Positions 10,591 to 21,316 of a stretch of DNA of 64,000 bases are shown piece by piece. The stretch lies in the NCBI GenBank assembly GCA_018398585.1, contig JAGTTD010000005.1:11831355-11895354 (forward strand), in the 5' to 3' direction. The position numbers and the translations under genes are program-made. This DNA comes from Simmondsia chinensis (taxonomy: Eukaryota > Streptophyta > Magnoliopsida > Caryophyllales > Simmondsiaceae). The notes below the pieces were generated by a model. That model was not told where the DNA came from. It was given only the letters and a program-made list of their open reading frames with translations, and did no database searches. Each line of letters opens with the position of its first letter. Position 1 is the stretch's first letter.

Positions 10591-12638
10591 AGGGAGTTAG
10601 TGAGCTACGGTCATTTCTAGGCCTGGTGAACTACTACCGGCGGTTTATTCTCGGGTATTCGGCTAGGGCCACGCCCCTAACCAATCTTTTGAAGAAGAAA
10701 CAACCGTGGCTTTGGGATGATGGATGTCGTGCCGCTTTCGAGAGTTTGAAGCGGGCTGTCATAGAGGAACCCGTTCTTCGCTTGCCCGACTTTGGGTAAC
10801 CCTTTGAAGTGCATACCGATGCCTCAGACTTTGCAATTGGAGGGGTGCTGATGCAAGAGAAACATCCTGTTGCTTTCGAGTCTAGGAACCTCAATGACAC
10901 CGAGCATCGATATGCTACTCATGACAAGGAGATGACCGCCATTATTCATTGCTTGAGAGTGTGGCGTCATTATCTACTTGGGAGTAGCTTCGTTGTCAAG
11001 ACTGACAATGTGGCAACGAGCTATTTCCAAAACCAGAAGAAGTTGAGTCCGAAGCAAGCAAGATGGCAAGATTTCCTCGCTGAATTTGACTATGCTTTGG
11101 AGTACAAACCGGGTACCGCAAATGTTGTCACTGATGCACTTAGCCGCAAGACAAGCCTTGCTAGTGTGAGCATGGTTCACGGTGACATCCTGGATAGGGT
11201 CCGGGCCGGCATGGCGCATGACACATTTGCACAACACATGTTGAAGCTTGCTACCGAAGGCCGGACACGCAGGTTTTGGGCTGACAATGGGCTGTTGTTC
11301 ACTCTTGGGAACGGAGTGTTGGTGCCAAAGTGGGAGAACTTGAGGCGTGAACTTATGAAGGAGTGTCACGACTCACAATGGGCCGGGCATCCGGGAATCG
11401 AGAGGACCGTTGCACTGACCGAGGCAGCGTACTACTGGCCGCACATGAGAGATGACGTAGAAGCCTTTGTCAAGACATGTCTTGTGTGCCAACAAGACAA
11501 GATTGAGCACAAGACTGCCGCGGGTTTGCTTGAGCCTCTGCCCGTACCGAACCACCCATGAGAAAGTGTTTCTATGGATTTTATCTCCGCCTTACCGAGA
11601 TCAGAAGGGTGTGGATCAATCATGGTTGTGGTTGATCGACTCTCTAAATATGGGACGTTCATTCCCGCGCCTAAGGACTGTACCGCAACCGAAGCTGCAC
11701 GGTTGTTCCTCAAGCACTTTGTTAAGTATTGGGGACTTCCGCGGAGCATCATAAGTGATCGAGATCCGAGATTCACGGGCAATTTCTGGGCCGAACTGTT
11801 CAGGTTGATGGGTTCGAACCTCCACTACTCTACAAGCTTTCATCCACAAACCGATGGCCAAACTGAACGGGTGAACGCTTTACTTGAGTTATATTTGAGA
11901 CACTATGTGGGGGCCAACCAAAGAGATTGGGCAACATTAATTGACATTGCCCAATTTTCTTACAACTTACACAAGAGCGAGTCAACGGGCCATAGTCCTT
12001 TTAAGCTCGTCATGGGGCAACAACCCTTGACACCGCAAGCCGTTGCAACCGGTTACACAGGGAGCAGCCCCGCCCCATACCAGGCTGCGAAAGGGTGGAA
12101 TGAAAGACTTGACATTGCCAAGATCCATCTCGACAAGGCAGCGCACAAGATGAAGAAGTGGGCTGACAAGAAGAGGAGGTTCCTAGAGTTCCAAGTTGGG
12201 GACTTGGTGATGGTAAAGCTGCTGCCGCAGCAGTTCAAGGCCCTACGCAAGGTTCACAAGGGCCTAATCCGAAGATATGAGGGACCTTACCCAATTCTTG
12301 CAAAAGTTGGGAAAGTGTCCTATCGAGTTGAATTACCGCCTAAGATGAAGATCCATCCTGTTTTCTATGTAAGCATGCTGAAACCGTACCATAAGGATGA
12401 TCAAGACCCAAGCCGGAGCGAGTCGAGCCGAGCTCCTACAGCCGTGATCCCATCCTTTGACAAGGAAGCAACCGAGATTCTTGCTGACCGGATCGTGGGG
12501 CATAGGGGAGTGCCAAAATATACCGAGTACTTGGTTCATTGGAAAGATCTTCTTGAGAATGAAGCTACTTGGGAGAAGGAGGAGGACTTATGTCAATTCA
12601 AGAAGATAATCGAGACATTCAAGACTACCGGGCATTGA
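10585..12638 (+). pseudogene. RT end, RNase H, integrase and chromodomain of chromovirus A, two stops
   Basis: A single frame runs from the deletion point to 12638, broken only by TAA at about 10797 (expected Lys codon) and TGA at about 11560 (expected Trp codon). In order: end of RT (F-L-G-L-V-N-Y-Y-R-R-F), RNase H starting H-T-D-A-S-D-F-A-I-G-G at about 10811, and integrase zinc-binding H...H...C-L-V-C at about 11365-11500. The integrase core has M-D-F at about 11572, D-R-D-P-R-F-T at about 11759 and a Glu in T-E-R-V-N at about 11865, the D,D,E triad. Then come the G-P-Y-P-I-L module at about 12284 and a chromodomain at about 12475-12625 (Y-L-V-H-W-K, A-T-W-E). The chromodomain marks the chromovirus clade and would steer integration towards heterochromatin. 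Protease and the RT catalytic centre are deleted. Confidence 0.93.
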
Positions 12639-12656
12639 CGAGGACGTCAACGACTC

Positions 12657-12669
12657 AGGTGGGGGAGAG
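12657..12669 (+). other. polypurine tract of chromovirus A
   Basis: AGGTGGGGGAGAG lies directly before the 3' LTR, where plus-strand cDNA priming takes place in LTR retrotransposons. Confidence 0.9.
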
Positions 12670-13407
12670 TGTCACGAACCGCCAATAGTATAGTACTTTT
12701 TAATTTTAATAATGTACTAGAAGGACCTAGGAAGTACTAGGCCCTCCTTATTTTTCCTTAATTTACTTGATGCGTGTATTTAAACGGGAGGACATGTCGC
12801 TTGACACAAAGGGTCGCGTCCAAAGGCCCTTGACACGCCCCAGACACGGCCCGGACACGGTCCAGGTAGTGTCAGGGTCGCGTCCCAGCGCGCCCAGGTG
12901 CAGGCCCAGACACGGGCGCCCATGTCCTTCCCAAGGTCGCGTCCCTTGCTGATTAAGGCGCGTCTCTTGGATCATTTACACGGTCCACTTGACACGCTTA
13001 GTCCAAGGGGAGTGCACCCGATTTTGTCCCTTTAACATTCTATGTATTTAGACTAGATTCATGTACCTATTTAATATTCATGTCTCTTAGGTAATGAACC
13101 GTGCCCCTTGGGAAATACACACGGTTCATGCATATTGTAAATATCATTGAGTATAAATAATAAGGGATGGCAATTGCCAAGGATGTCCAAACTCACCCAC
13201 ATTAATCCAATTTCATTGTCTCTTTGAACGTGTACTTACATTGTTATTGTGACTCTATTTCCTTTGTTCCAAAACACTCTTTTGCCTTTATTCCGCATAA
13301 ACACAACCTTCAGGTTAACGAGGAGCCTGACTTAGCGAGGTACTTTCGGAGTGAAGTTAAGTGGCGCACGGGCTTGACAAGGGTGTCAAAAAAACCGTCC
13401 CGTGACA
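12670..13407 (+). repeat. 3' LTR of chromovirus A
   Basis: A 738-bp partner of the LTR at 8859-9595. It ends CGTGACA and is followed by the AGCT target repeat. Its first bases read TGTCACGAACC instead of TGTCACGGACC, so the terminal inverted match is one base worse than in the 5' copy. Confidence 0.93.
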
Positions 13408-13411
13408 AGCT

Positions 13412-15010
13412 GCCCACTAAAGTGACAACCAACTTAGTGATGATTTTCTCAGGGGATTCTATCACAATTCTCACTCCAGCATTAGTGCTGGTCCTTGATC
13501 CATCGAAGAATAGTTTGCAGGGAACTAGCTCTACCACTAGAAGGTGTTCTGGCTCATTAACTAAGACAGTTTGAATATTTGGATGGTCAGCTAAAAATTT
13601 TGCTAGGGCTTGCCCTTTTACTAACCTTTGTGACACATGTACTAACTCAAATTGGACTAGAGCTACACTCCACTTATTTAACCTCCCTCTCAAAAATGGT
13701 CTATCTAGCATATATTTAACGACATCTATCTGGGCTACCACATATATAGTAAACGCTAAGAAATAATGTCTTAATTTTGTTGATGCATAGAACAAAGATA
13801 GACACAGTTTTTCAATTGAAGAATACTTTATCTCACATTCATTTAGGCAACGAATATGGTAGAACACAGCTAGTTCAAAACCTTGCTCATTATCCTGTAC
13901 AAAGAAACAACCAATAGACTCCTTTGAAACAAAGACATAGATCTCCAAAAGTTTTCCCTGCTTTGGTGGAATTAGTACTGGCTGCCTAATCAAGTACTTT
14001 TGGATGGCCTCGAATGCTGTTTGATGTGGCTCCTCCCACTTGAAGTCCTTCTTAGACTTGAGCTTCAGCAGCGGATAGAAGACCTTGGTTTTTCCTGCGA
14101 CATTCGAAATAAAACGTCTTAGAAAGTTAACCTGCCCCAAGAAGCGTTGAACCTCTTTTTTGCTTGAAGGCAGCTTGGCCATTTGGGTAGCCTTAGTCTT
14201 ATTAATATCCATCTCAATACCCCTCTGATCTACTGGAAAACCCAAAAAGTTTCTAGCTCGAGCGCCAAAAGCACATTTCAATGGATTCATTTAAAGGTTG
14301 TGAGCCCTCATTCTAAGGAGCGCACCCCTCAAGTATTCCAAGTGTTTAACTTGGGATTTTGATTTGACCACAATGTCATCTCTATAGACTTCCATGGTCT
14401 TGCCAATGAGGTCATGGAAAATCATGTTCATGGCTCTTTCATAGGGGGCGCCAACACTTTTCAAACCAAAGGGCATAGCCACCCAATCAAACGTCCCTAT
14501 TGACCCAGGACATCTGAATTTTGTCTTGTGAGTATCCTTTATGACAATCATAGCCTGGTAGTACCCACAGTAGCCATTCATGAAGGACAAAATCTCATGC
14601 CTTGAGCCTGAGTCAATGAGCACATTAGCAATAGGCAATAGGGTATTCGTCCTTTGGGATGGCTACATTCAGATCTTTGAAATCAATATAGTCGCTAATT
14701 TTTCCATTCTTTTAAATGACAGGGATGACATTAGCCAACCACTCAACATACCTGGTAGTTTTGATGAATTTGGCCTTTAGGATCCTTCAATTTCTTCCTT
14801 GAGCAAATCTATGACTTCTTAGGACATCCTTCTCTCGTCCTGAATGATGGGCTTTGAGACTGACTTGATAGGAAGCCCATACTCCACCACTTTTCTGTCT
14901 ACACTTTTCTATCTAGGCCGGGCATCTCATGATGATCCCAAGCAAAGCAATCCTTGAATTTGGAAAGCAAAATCAAGTACTGTTCCATCTGTTCCACAGA
15001 AAGGAGAGGA
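13412..15010 (-). pseudogene. RT, RNase H and start of archaeal-type RNase H of element B
   Basis: Going down in coordinate, RT starts with K-N-G-K-I and D-L-N-V-A-I-P-K-D-E-Y near 14730-14640. It then has G-Y-C-G-Y-Y-Q-A, M-P-F-G-L-K and Y-R-D-D at about 14375-14365. The catalytic aspartate pair is kept, with Arg at the variable position. A stop at 14288-14290 is followed by N-P-L-K-C-A-F-G, F-L-G-Q-V-N-F-L-R-R-F and the gypsy RNase H (S-K-E-S-I-G-C-F, S-S-I-E-K-L-C). The second, archaeal-type RNase H begins L-F-F-D-G-S-R at about 13500 and is interrupted at 13411 by chromovirus A. It continues at 8858. Upstream of 14640 the frame changes. Two RNase H domains in series define Tat elements. 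Confidence 0.87.
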
Positions 15011-15941
15011 CTTAAATAGGTCATTCTTAGGTCCTTTGTTGAGCCCAAATTTACATCAAAGAGGGGTTCTTGGACTCCATTTTGGGTGGCTCTGCTCTTA
15101 GATCAGAGAGTTCCAATTCCCTTTCTTGTGCTGCATGGACTTGAAAACCAAGAAATGGTTGCTAAATCTAGAGCTAATCCTCAGGGCGCCAGGCTATGAA
15201 CCTTGCGAATGCTGAGGAAATGGCCTCTCGGGCCATTACTGGGAGGTCTTGGTGCCTCTGCATTGAGATTTTGGTGTGCCTTGGGAGTCTTCTTCGTTAA
15301 TAAGGGCCCTCACAGATCCCCAGAAGTCAAAATCTTTAAACTCGACATCCGCTTGACCAAACTCAGCTTTGGTTAGTGGGTTGTCAAGGATGGCTACCAT
15401 GTCTTATTATTGGGCAAATTGTGAAGTGGCCCTCTTGGCGTCTAAGGGTCTCACACCATCTTCGTAGAATTTTACTTCAACATAGTCGGAGCAAGCCATG
15501 AATGGTTTGTTATCTGCCAAAGTAATCTCACACTTGTCATAGAAGATTAATCCCTGGTGAAGTGAGGATGGAATGCAACAATTGGCATGTAGCTAATCCC
15601 AACCAAGCAAAGCATTATTACTCGAGGAAAAGCTAAGTCAATTGGGATGACTCTTTCGGATTTGGTGGTAGCTCCAGAAAAGCCACAGATCGCCACATAT
15701 GCAGTAATTAATTCTTCTTAAGACTTACTGATGACCCCTAACATTTATGAAGGCAAGATGTTGATAGCCGCACCATTATCCACCAAGATCTTGTTTTTCA
15801 AAATACCATCAAATTTGGACTCAAGGGGCCTGATTTTATTTTATTTTATTTTTTGGCAGTATTGAGCCCATCAAACATTATCTTTATTATGTTAAGTGAA
15901 TGATAAGGCAATTTTGATGTTGTAGCATTAACTGTAAAAGA
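15011..15941 (-). pseudogene. protease region of element B
   Basis: At about 15780-15745 the minus strand reads K-I-L-V-D-N-G-A-A-I-N-I-L-P-S. This is the active-site loop of the gypsy aspartic protease with D-N-G where D-T/S-G is usual; the form is common in Tat-type elements as I know them. Downstream text (I-C-G-F-S-G-A, V-I-P-I-D-L) fits the same fold. Stops interrupt it, and the link to RT at 15400-15011 is heavily mutated. The protease would cut the polyprotein; this copy is dead. Confidence 0.7.
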
Positions 15942-18900
15942 TCAAGGATCAAGTGTACTTTTAGTGGCTGCTACTTCAGGAGCGATCTTGACTTGAGGCT
16001 CCTCATCCGATGCTATCACATCACCCTCGAGACCTCCTTGGGTATCGGCTGCCATGAATTCCAAGGGAAGGAGTAGGGCAGTTCTGACGTCCAGCTTTTT
16101 TGGCAATGTTCTGAACTGAATCTGGATCCCTTGCTCTGCCTCCTTCTCAAGGTTATCGACCATAGGTGTATCCTTTCCCTGTTGTTGGGGAACATTGTTA
16201 GTTAGCGTGTCCGATTCTTGAGGTTGTTTTTTGCGATCAACCTCTAAAGTTCGAGACTCCTCCATAGACTGGGGGAAGTCTTCTTCATGGAAGACATTTT
16301 CAACATCAGACCATGTTTGGATGATGTGATCCAATGGCTCCACTAAGTTAATGCTGAGAGGGGAGTACTCATCATCATCCTTAGCTGATTCCCAAACTAG
16401 GGGGTCCTTGGCAAGGTGTTCCCACCAAGTTTTTCGCCCTTCTGATGATCTAAGACTAGCCCACCTTTCGAGTTTCTTATGAGTTGGCCCCTTACTAGTA
16501 GTAGGAGGCTTGGACGCAATCACTAGATCCTCGAGATCCGTATGATCTACCTTTTTGCCCTTGCGAACCCTGGCTTCTTCTTGGAGAAGCCTAGTTCGGT
16601 AGGAATCAAGCGTGATACTCCTTTGAGCTTCCCTCTTGAAAAGTTGCCTTCTCTTCTGAGTTCGAGTCAAGTTGAAAGGACAAGCTACCTCTTGATCGAG
16701 GTGATTTATCATCTATACATTACCGAACTTGAAGTCCCATGGCTGATAACCTGATTGCCGTGGTGCTCGGCTAGTGTCCAAATATAATAAGGTGTGTTTC
16801 GAATTTCTCTTAGGGTGTTTAGTCCTCATAATAATATGAGTCCTCGGTACCAAGCCTCGAGAATGCCTAAACGATGGCATCTCCGATTGGAGATCTAACC
16901 TTTTCTTTGGAAAAAGGTTCAGCTTCTTTATTTCAGATGCTAGCTTATGACCACAACCCTTAGAGAGGTCATGAGTAAGGCGCAAGAGTTTATTTAATCC
17001 CCGCTTCTTTGAGGCAAAGACTATTTGCCAACGGTCATTTTGGAAAATCACCATAGCTAGTTCTTCTTCCTTAGAGAGAAGAATGGTGCCTTCCTCCAAT
17101 TGCTTCTCTATGAACCATTTGAACGTTTCACAATAGTGTGTAGAGTGTTCAACCATGATATGTCATTTACAATGGTCTTCTGGAAATTCCAATGTGGTTT
17201 GAGGGAACCTCATCGTTTTTAATTCGAGTAGCCTATCGAATAAAGGCTTGGCCATGACCAAATCCCTTTTGTCTGCATCCATGCTGTACAAAATTTTGCC
17301 ATTAGTTTGGCTGTAATTGAGTCAGTAAAGTTTTGCTATCTTAACTACTTTGACCTAGGCAAGTCTAGAAAAAGGATCTTTATCGATGCCCATTTGTCCT
17401 TCTCCGAGGAAGATCAATTCTCTATGGCATCTTGCACTATGTTTCTAAAGATCACGCGGTTCTTCAATAAGTGAGTTAATGAATTATGCCACTTATAGTA
17501 TACTTGAGCAAGTAGCTCAGAGCCTAGTGGTGTGGTTCCCGGTCGACTATGTGAGAGCGCCAAGGTTCGAGCCCCCACTAGAGTACCCCCCCCCCCCCCC
17601 CCCCCTGAATTTACCATGATAAAAAAAAAAAAAAAATTATAGTATACCTTCCCCTTATTCGAGTTGGGATCCGATTTTTTGTGTTTACCCCTCATCTTAA
17701 GTTTATTATTTGCTTGAAGCCTATCGAATATTACATCAGCTCTAGAGAAGTCAAATGAATACTTCCTTAAGTCTTGGGACTGGTAAGATTTCCTGGCTTT
17801 AGTGTCCTTCTTGATCAAAGGATTACAAACCGTGGAAGGTCCTTTGACGTACTCAACTACGTCAATTTTGTATGGAGGATCTTTCTCCTTCTCAATTAAG
17901 TCGCGCACGTATGTCCCGTACATGCTATTTTTCCTAAGGCTTTCTTCTTTTAAGACTCTCTCGCATCTAGCAGCACATTCTGCAAGCTGAAGAAGCGTTG
18001 TAAAATTAGAGCCTTTGAATTTCTTCTTGAATTCAATGTCCAAGCTGTTTAGAGCTAGCTTGGTGTATTCAAGCTCAAGAAGAGCTACAGTGCATTCTAA
18101 CTCGGCTCACTTGAACCGGTTAATATGTTCTTCCACTGTCTCGCCTGACTTTTGTCTCATTCAAGCCAAGTCTGACATGGAAGCTCCTAACCCTATTCTA
18201 GGGAATTGGGCCTAGAATTATCAGGCCATGTCATCCCGACAGTAAATAGAATTAGGTGGGAGACTAATATACCACTGGAAAGCGGTCCCATTTAATGAAC
18301 CGAGGAACAGCCTTAATTTAAGATATTGGTTATCTGCTGCTTCCCTATACTTGCAATTGAATCTCACTAGGTACTCTAGAGCAAAAACAGTCCCTTCCCT
18401 TAAGAAGAGGATAAACTTGAGGATTTTGTATCCTTAAGGAAAAGGATAATTCCTGTCAACATGGTCAGGGTAAGGTTTATTATACAAGGGCCTATTGTCC
18501 CTTACGAGACCTCGCCCATACATTTGCTCAGTGAGGGTGGCCAATTGATCCTGGAGGGGAAGGTCAGGCACATGATTATGGGTCTGCCACTGCCCCTCAA
18601 GCCGGTAGGGTCCTCGAAGGGTATTTGGAGGATACCCCTGAGCACCCATCAAAATCGGGTTTGGGAATAGTTGTCGCCCCCCAAACCCTGGATAAACCCC
18701 TTGATCATTATGGCCATGTGCTTGGTTGGCCATGAAGTATGTCCATGAAGGACTTGGGTTACGTGGCACACCGGTACCAACAGGTTTTTGGTTCATCCTT
18801 GTCTGATTAATGCTCAAGTCGTGATCTTGAGGACACGGGTTACTAATTTGCCACCCAATACGATCAGCGTGAAGAGGTTTAGGATGAGAAGTTTGCTTCC

Positions 18901-19711
18901 TTATAATAGGGACCTGACCTTGCACTCCTATCTTAGGGCCTTGAGTAGGCCTCGAGGCAACCTTTACTGCTTGATGAGGGTGTGAACGATTGTACCTCTC
19001 TGCCTTTGACACAGGTATCAATCGTGCAGTAGGATTGAGGTCTCTTGTGGTCGGAGAGAAACTCGGATTGGAGGGGCCTGCAACTCCATGAGGCTTGCTC
19101 TCACTTCTATGGTTGGATTCCAAGCATATGACACATGGGTTAGCCACAGACCAATTTTCTGTTCTCACATAGACCATATAGTCAACCTGAGTGACTGGTA
19201 ACCGTAAGCTCGAGGGAGTCTCATGAGAGTAACTAGCTGGCATTGATGGAGAAGGTGCAGGCCTTAGTTGCCTGATATCCTCCCTAATGGCTTGGACCAA
19301 ACCATTATGAGTCTCAACTTGTCTAACCAAAATAGGCTCGATTTCAACCACTATCTACCTAGCCACATCCTTAGCAATAAGGGTAGTAGTAGAGGACAAG
19401 GTCAAGTTCATTTCTACCAAGACTCTATTAGTTTCTTTGTGAAGCCCTTCATTCATAGATGTTCCAACGTCATTTATCACGTCTCTTATAGTGGCACAGT
19501 TTTCATGCTAAGCCGCAAGATTGCGTTCTGTTTTAGCACGTTGTCTCTCGAAGACTTCTTTCATTGTTTGTTGGACTCTTCGACCCACAATCTCTAAACA
19601 AAGCTTGAGCATAGCCATGAAACTCTTGCGAGAATGGCCATCGAGCCCAATACGTTCATTTTCTGGGATGTCATCATCACCAGCATTTTCGCTGTCATGG
19701 TTGCTACTCAT
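15942..19711 (-). pseudogene. gag of element B, interrupted by stops, a frameshift and a SINE
   Basis: The start ATG at 19711 lies about 190 bases after the primer site. One frame runs from 19711 to about 17414 with at least two stops in the first part (19508 and about 19364) and more near 18230. It has an acidic N-terminus, a long Pro/Asn/Gln-rich stretch (19300-18440), and then the retrotransposon gag domain. That domain shows N-G-T-A-F-Q-W-Y, L-P-P-N-S-I, S-G-E-T-V-E-E-H-I and A-A-R-C-E-R-V-L at about 18330-17950. Between 17636 and 17504 a SINE splits the frame, which resumes with K-W-H-N-S-L-T-H. After a frameshift near 17300 the second half continues (M-A-K-P-L-F-D, then 17156-15942 with one stop at 16713). 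No CCHC knuckle is obvious. Confidence 0.82.
17504..17636 (+). mobile_element. tRNA-derived SINE with 11-bp target duplication
   Basis: A pol III A-box-like TAGCTCAGAGCCTAGTGG at about 17513-17530 and a B box GGTTCGAGCCCC at about 17564-17575 show a tRNA-derived head. A run of 20 C follows (17586-17605), then a short tail TGAATTTACCATGAT and about 15 A. The direct repeats TTATAGTATAC at 17493-17503 and 17637-17647 flank it exactly. Its insertion breaks the gag frame of element B. The long C tract inside a SINE body is unusual. Confidence 0.88.
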
Positions 19712-19898
19712 TTCATCCCTTCAAGATATAGGACGTCGTTCAAGAGGGCGCTCAAGCAGGAACCCGATAAGGGCTAAGCTTTTTAGTTTTTCGAGCTCTA
19801 GGGCACAAGACCTCTTAGTTCTAACCATCGGCGAATGGTCGGCAATTACATCTTAGCAATCCACATAGGCTAAAGACATAGAAATCTCGATTCAAGCC

Positions 19899-19918
19899 TC
19901 CCACTATGGTCGCCAAAA
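19899..19918 (-). other. primer-binding site of element B
   Basis: On the minus strand, five bases after the LTR end, the sequence TTTTGGCGACCATAGTGGGA occurs. TGGCGAC-type sites are the kind used by Tat/Ogre-like elements. I did not verify which tRNA it matches. Confidence 0.6.
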
Positions 19919-19923
19919 AGGCG

Positions 19924-21266
19924 TGTTTGCTCAGTTTTGTTTCAAGTGATGTGTGTGCGGTCTTCGTAAATCTGGAAACAAAACAAAAGGGTAAAACGAA
20001 CTCACAGTGACTAGGGAATGAGCCTAATTATAAACCACATATCGTTGACCTCAACCACTCACCATTTTTAGAGAAAAGAGTTGTGGTGTGTTGGTGTATC
20101 TGACTTGGGTTACACCATGAGTTTTGTTTATGCTTCAATTAAGAAAACTTTGTTAAGTTTTTTTGGGATTTTACATATTTTGATGATAGAAAATTAAAGG
20201 ATACGGACCTAACTCAAGTGGCAGTTGCAGTGACGAAGCAAGGCGCATAGAAACCTTTTGTCGTACACATAAAATTCAGGAACTCGAATGGAGACAAAAC
20301 TAAGAGCTCAGCAGTCCACTTACAAGCCCAAGTCAATAAGAATTTTATCCATGGCACCATTGACTTCTAATAACTCGAATGAGTTTAGGTCTCACAAGAA
20401 TAAGGTGGAGCAAACTGTATACAAATAACTGGATTAGGACAAACGCAATCAAGGGACAAGCCTTGGCCATCAAAGCCCTAATCAATGGCGCAAACATAAG
20501 TTCACCTGACTTATAAAGCAGTGACAGTAGTGTTAAGACCAACGCAATTAAGAGACAAAGGCTTGACCGTCAAAGCCTTAAACTAAAGGCTCAATTCTGA
20601 ACTTGTGGATTTGTGGGAACAAATTAAAACTAGAAAGTCATACTTGAAGCCCGAGAACTATATTACTATGGAGGTAAGTACAACAAAGATCCATGTTATG
20701 CTACTTCTGAGGAAAAAGCACAAGTGTGCTGTAAAAAACTTGAAGAAGTTTTGTCTTGAGTGTATGTATACTTCTTTGGACTAACGCAGAGTTGCTCCTA
20801 TCTTCTTGGCAATTTCTCCCACGTCAAGCCACTAAGCTCTTCTTTTACAGCGCTTATTCTTTACCAATGTGTCTTGAGTTTTGGAGGGAAATTCTTGATG
20901 CCCACTTCCGTAATTTTAATAGAAGTTCCCTCTAAAGAAGCTCCATGTTCCCCTGAATTAAGCTTAAACCCCAAGCAACTGAAAATAGCATTCCAAGTAA
21001 CTTCCCTGAGCTCGAAAACTACCATTCGTGCAGCTTTCCTAGTAGCCCCTTGAGCTTGAGCTTATTTCACCCTTCAAACACCTCGAGCCTCGAGTGGCTG
21101 ATACCCTTATCAAGGGTAATAATGTTTTCCAAGAATTGGGCTCTAGAAATTGTTATTGTAGAACCCAAAGGCCTAACCCCCTCAAGGATAGCCTCACGTG
21201 ATGAGCAGGTGGCACTATATTCAAAAATGGCACCGTCCCAACCCTATTAAAATTAAGGTGTAAACA
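19924..21266 (-). repeat. 5' LTR of element B
   Basis: A 1343-bp LTR; on the minus strand it starts TGTTTACACC and ends GCAAACA (TGTTT/AAACA inverted ends). It aligns along its whole length with the 3' LTR of element C at 55341-56720. Shared blocks include GTGAACCTAA-like text, GTGTATCTGACTT and CTCGAGCCTCGAGTGG. The two copies are diverged, consistent with different insertions of one family. Confidence 0.82.
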
Positions 21267-21316
21267 CTTATACTTTGTAATACATTGTTCATATATGTTA
21301 AACACAACATCGTTAT
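21267..21316. other. short spacer between elements B and E
   Basis: Fifty bases of AT-rich sequence outside both elements. The last five, GTTAT (21312-21316), are the left target-site duplication of element E. Confidence 0.6.

Larger units (their letters stand above)
8859..13407 (+). mobile_element. element A: nested chromovirus (Ty3/gypsy), 4549 bp, both LTRs present
   Basis: Two near-identical LTRs (8859-9595 and 12670-13407) begin TGTCACG and end CGTGACA. Between them lie a perfect tRNA-Met primer site, gag, RNase H, integrase with chromodomain and a purine-rich tract. The flanks share the direct repeat AGCT (8855-8858 and 13408-13411). Deleting the element plus one AGCT restores the frame of B's second RNase H, exactly matching element C in length. 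A large internal deletion near 10570-10590 has removed zinc knuckle, protease and most of RT. The LTRs differ by about 18 substitutions and one indel by eye, mostly C/T and G/A, so A is the youngest large element here. Confidence 0.93.
5463..21266 (-). mobile_element. element B: Tat-lineage Ty3/gypsy retrotransposon, 3'-truncated and nested
   Basis: The minus-strand order is 5' LTR (21266-19924), primer site, gag, protease, RT, RNase H, a second archaeal-type RNase H, integrase, then the antisense ORF. The second RNase H is the diagnostic trait of the Tat lineage (Ogre/Retand-like). The 3' LTR and the mobile-domain part of the antisense ORF are missing at the junction with element D. B was hit by chromovirus A (8859-13407), a SINE (17504-17636) and a hAT element (5635-6823). 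Without these it would be about 10 kb here. Every coding part has stops or frameshifts. Element C at 55341-64000 is a relative in the same orientation. Confidence 0.85.

Noticed and set aside
11616..11861. Antisense ORFs over the integrase of chromovirus A
   Set aside because: They are shadows of the real plus-strand frame, whose motifs and codon pattern are clear.
13310..13411. The last about 34 codons of the minus-strand frame 14290-13310 as part of the RNase H protein
   Set aside because: They are read-through into the LTR of chromovirus A. The true protein continues at 8858.
13224..13574. A 116-codon plus-strand ORF
   Set aside because: It starts in the 3' LTR of chromovirus A and runs into antisense of element B; it is a chance frame across a junction.
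17510..17580. A functional tRNA gene
   Set aside because: A and B boxes are present, but there is no full cloverleaf. A C tract, A tail and target duplications show a SINE.
17542..17640. Gly-rich and Phe-rich peptides inside the gag frame of element B
   Set aside because: They are translations of the poly-C and poly-A parts of the inserted SINE.
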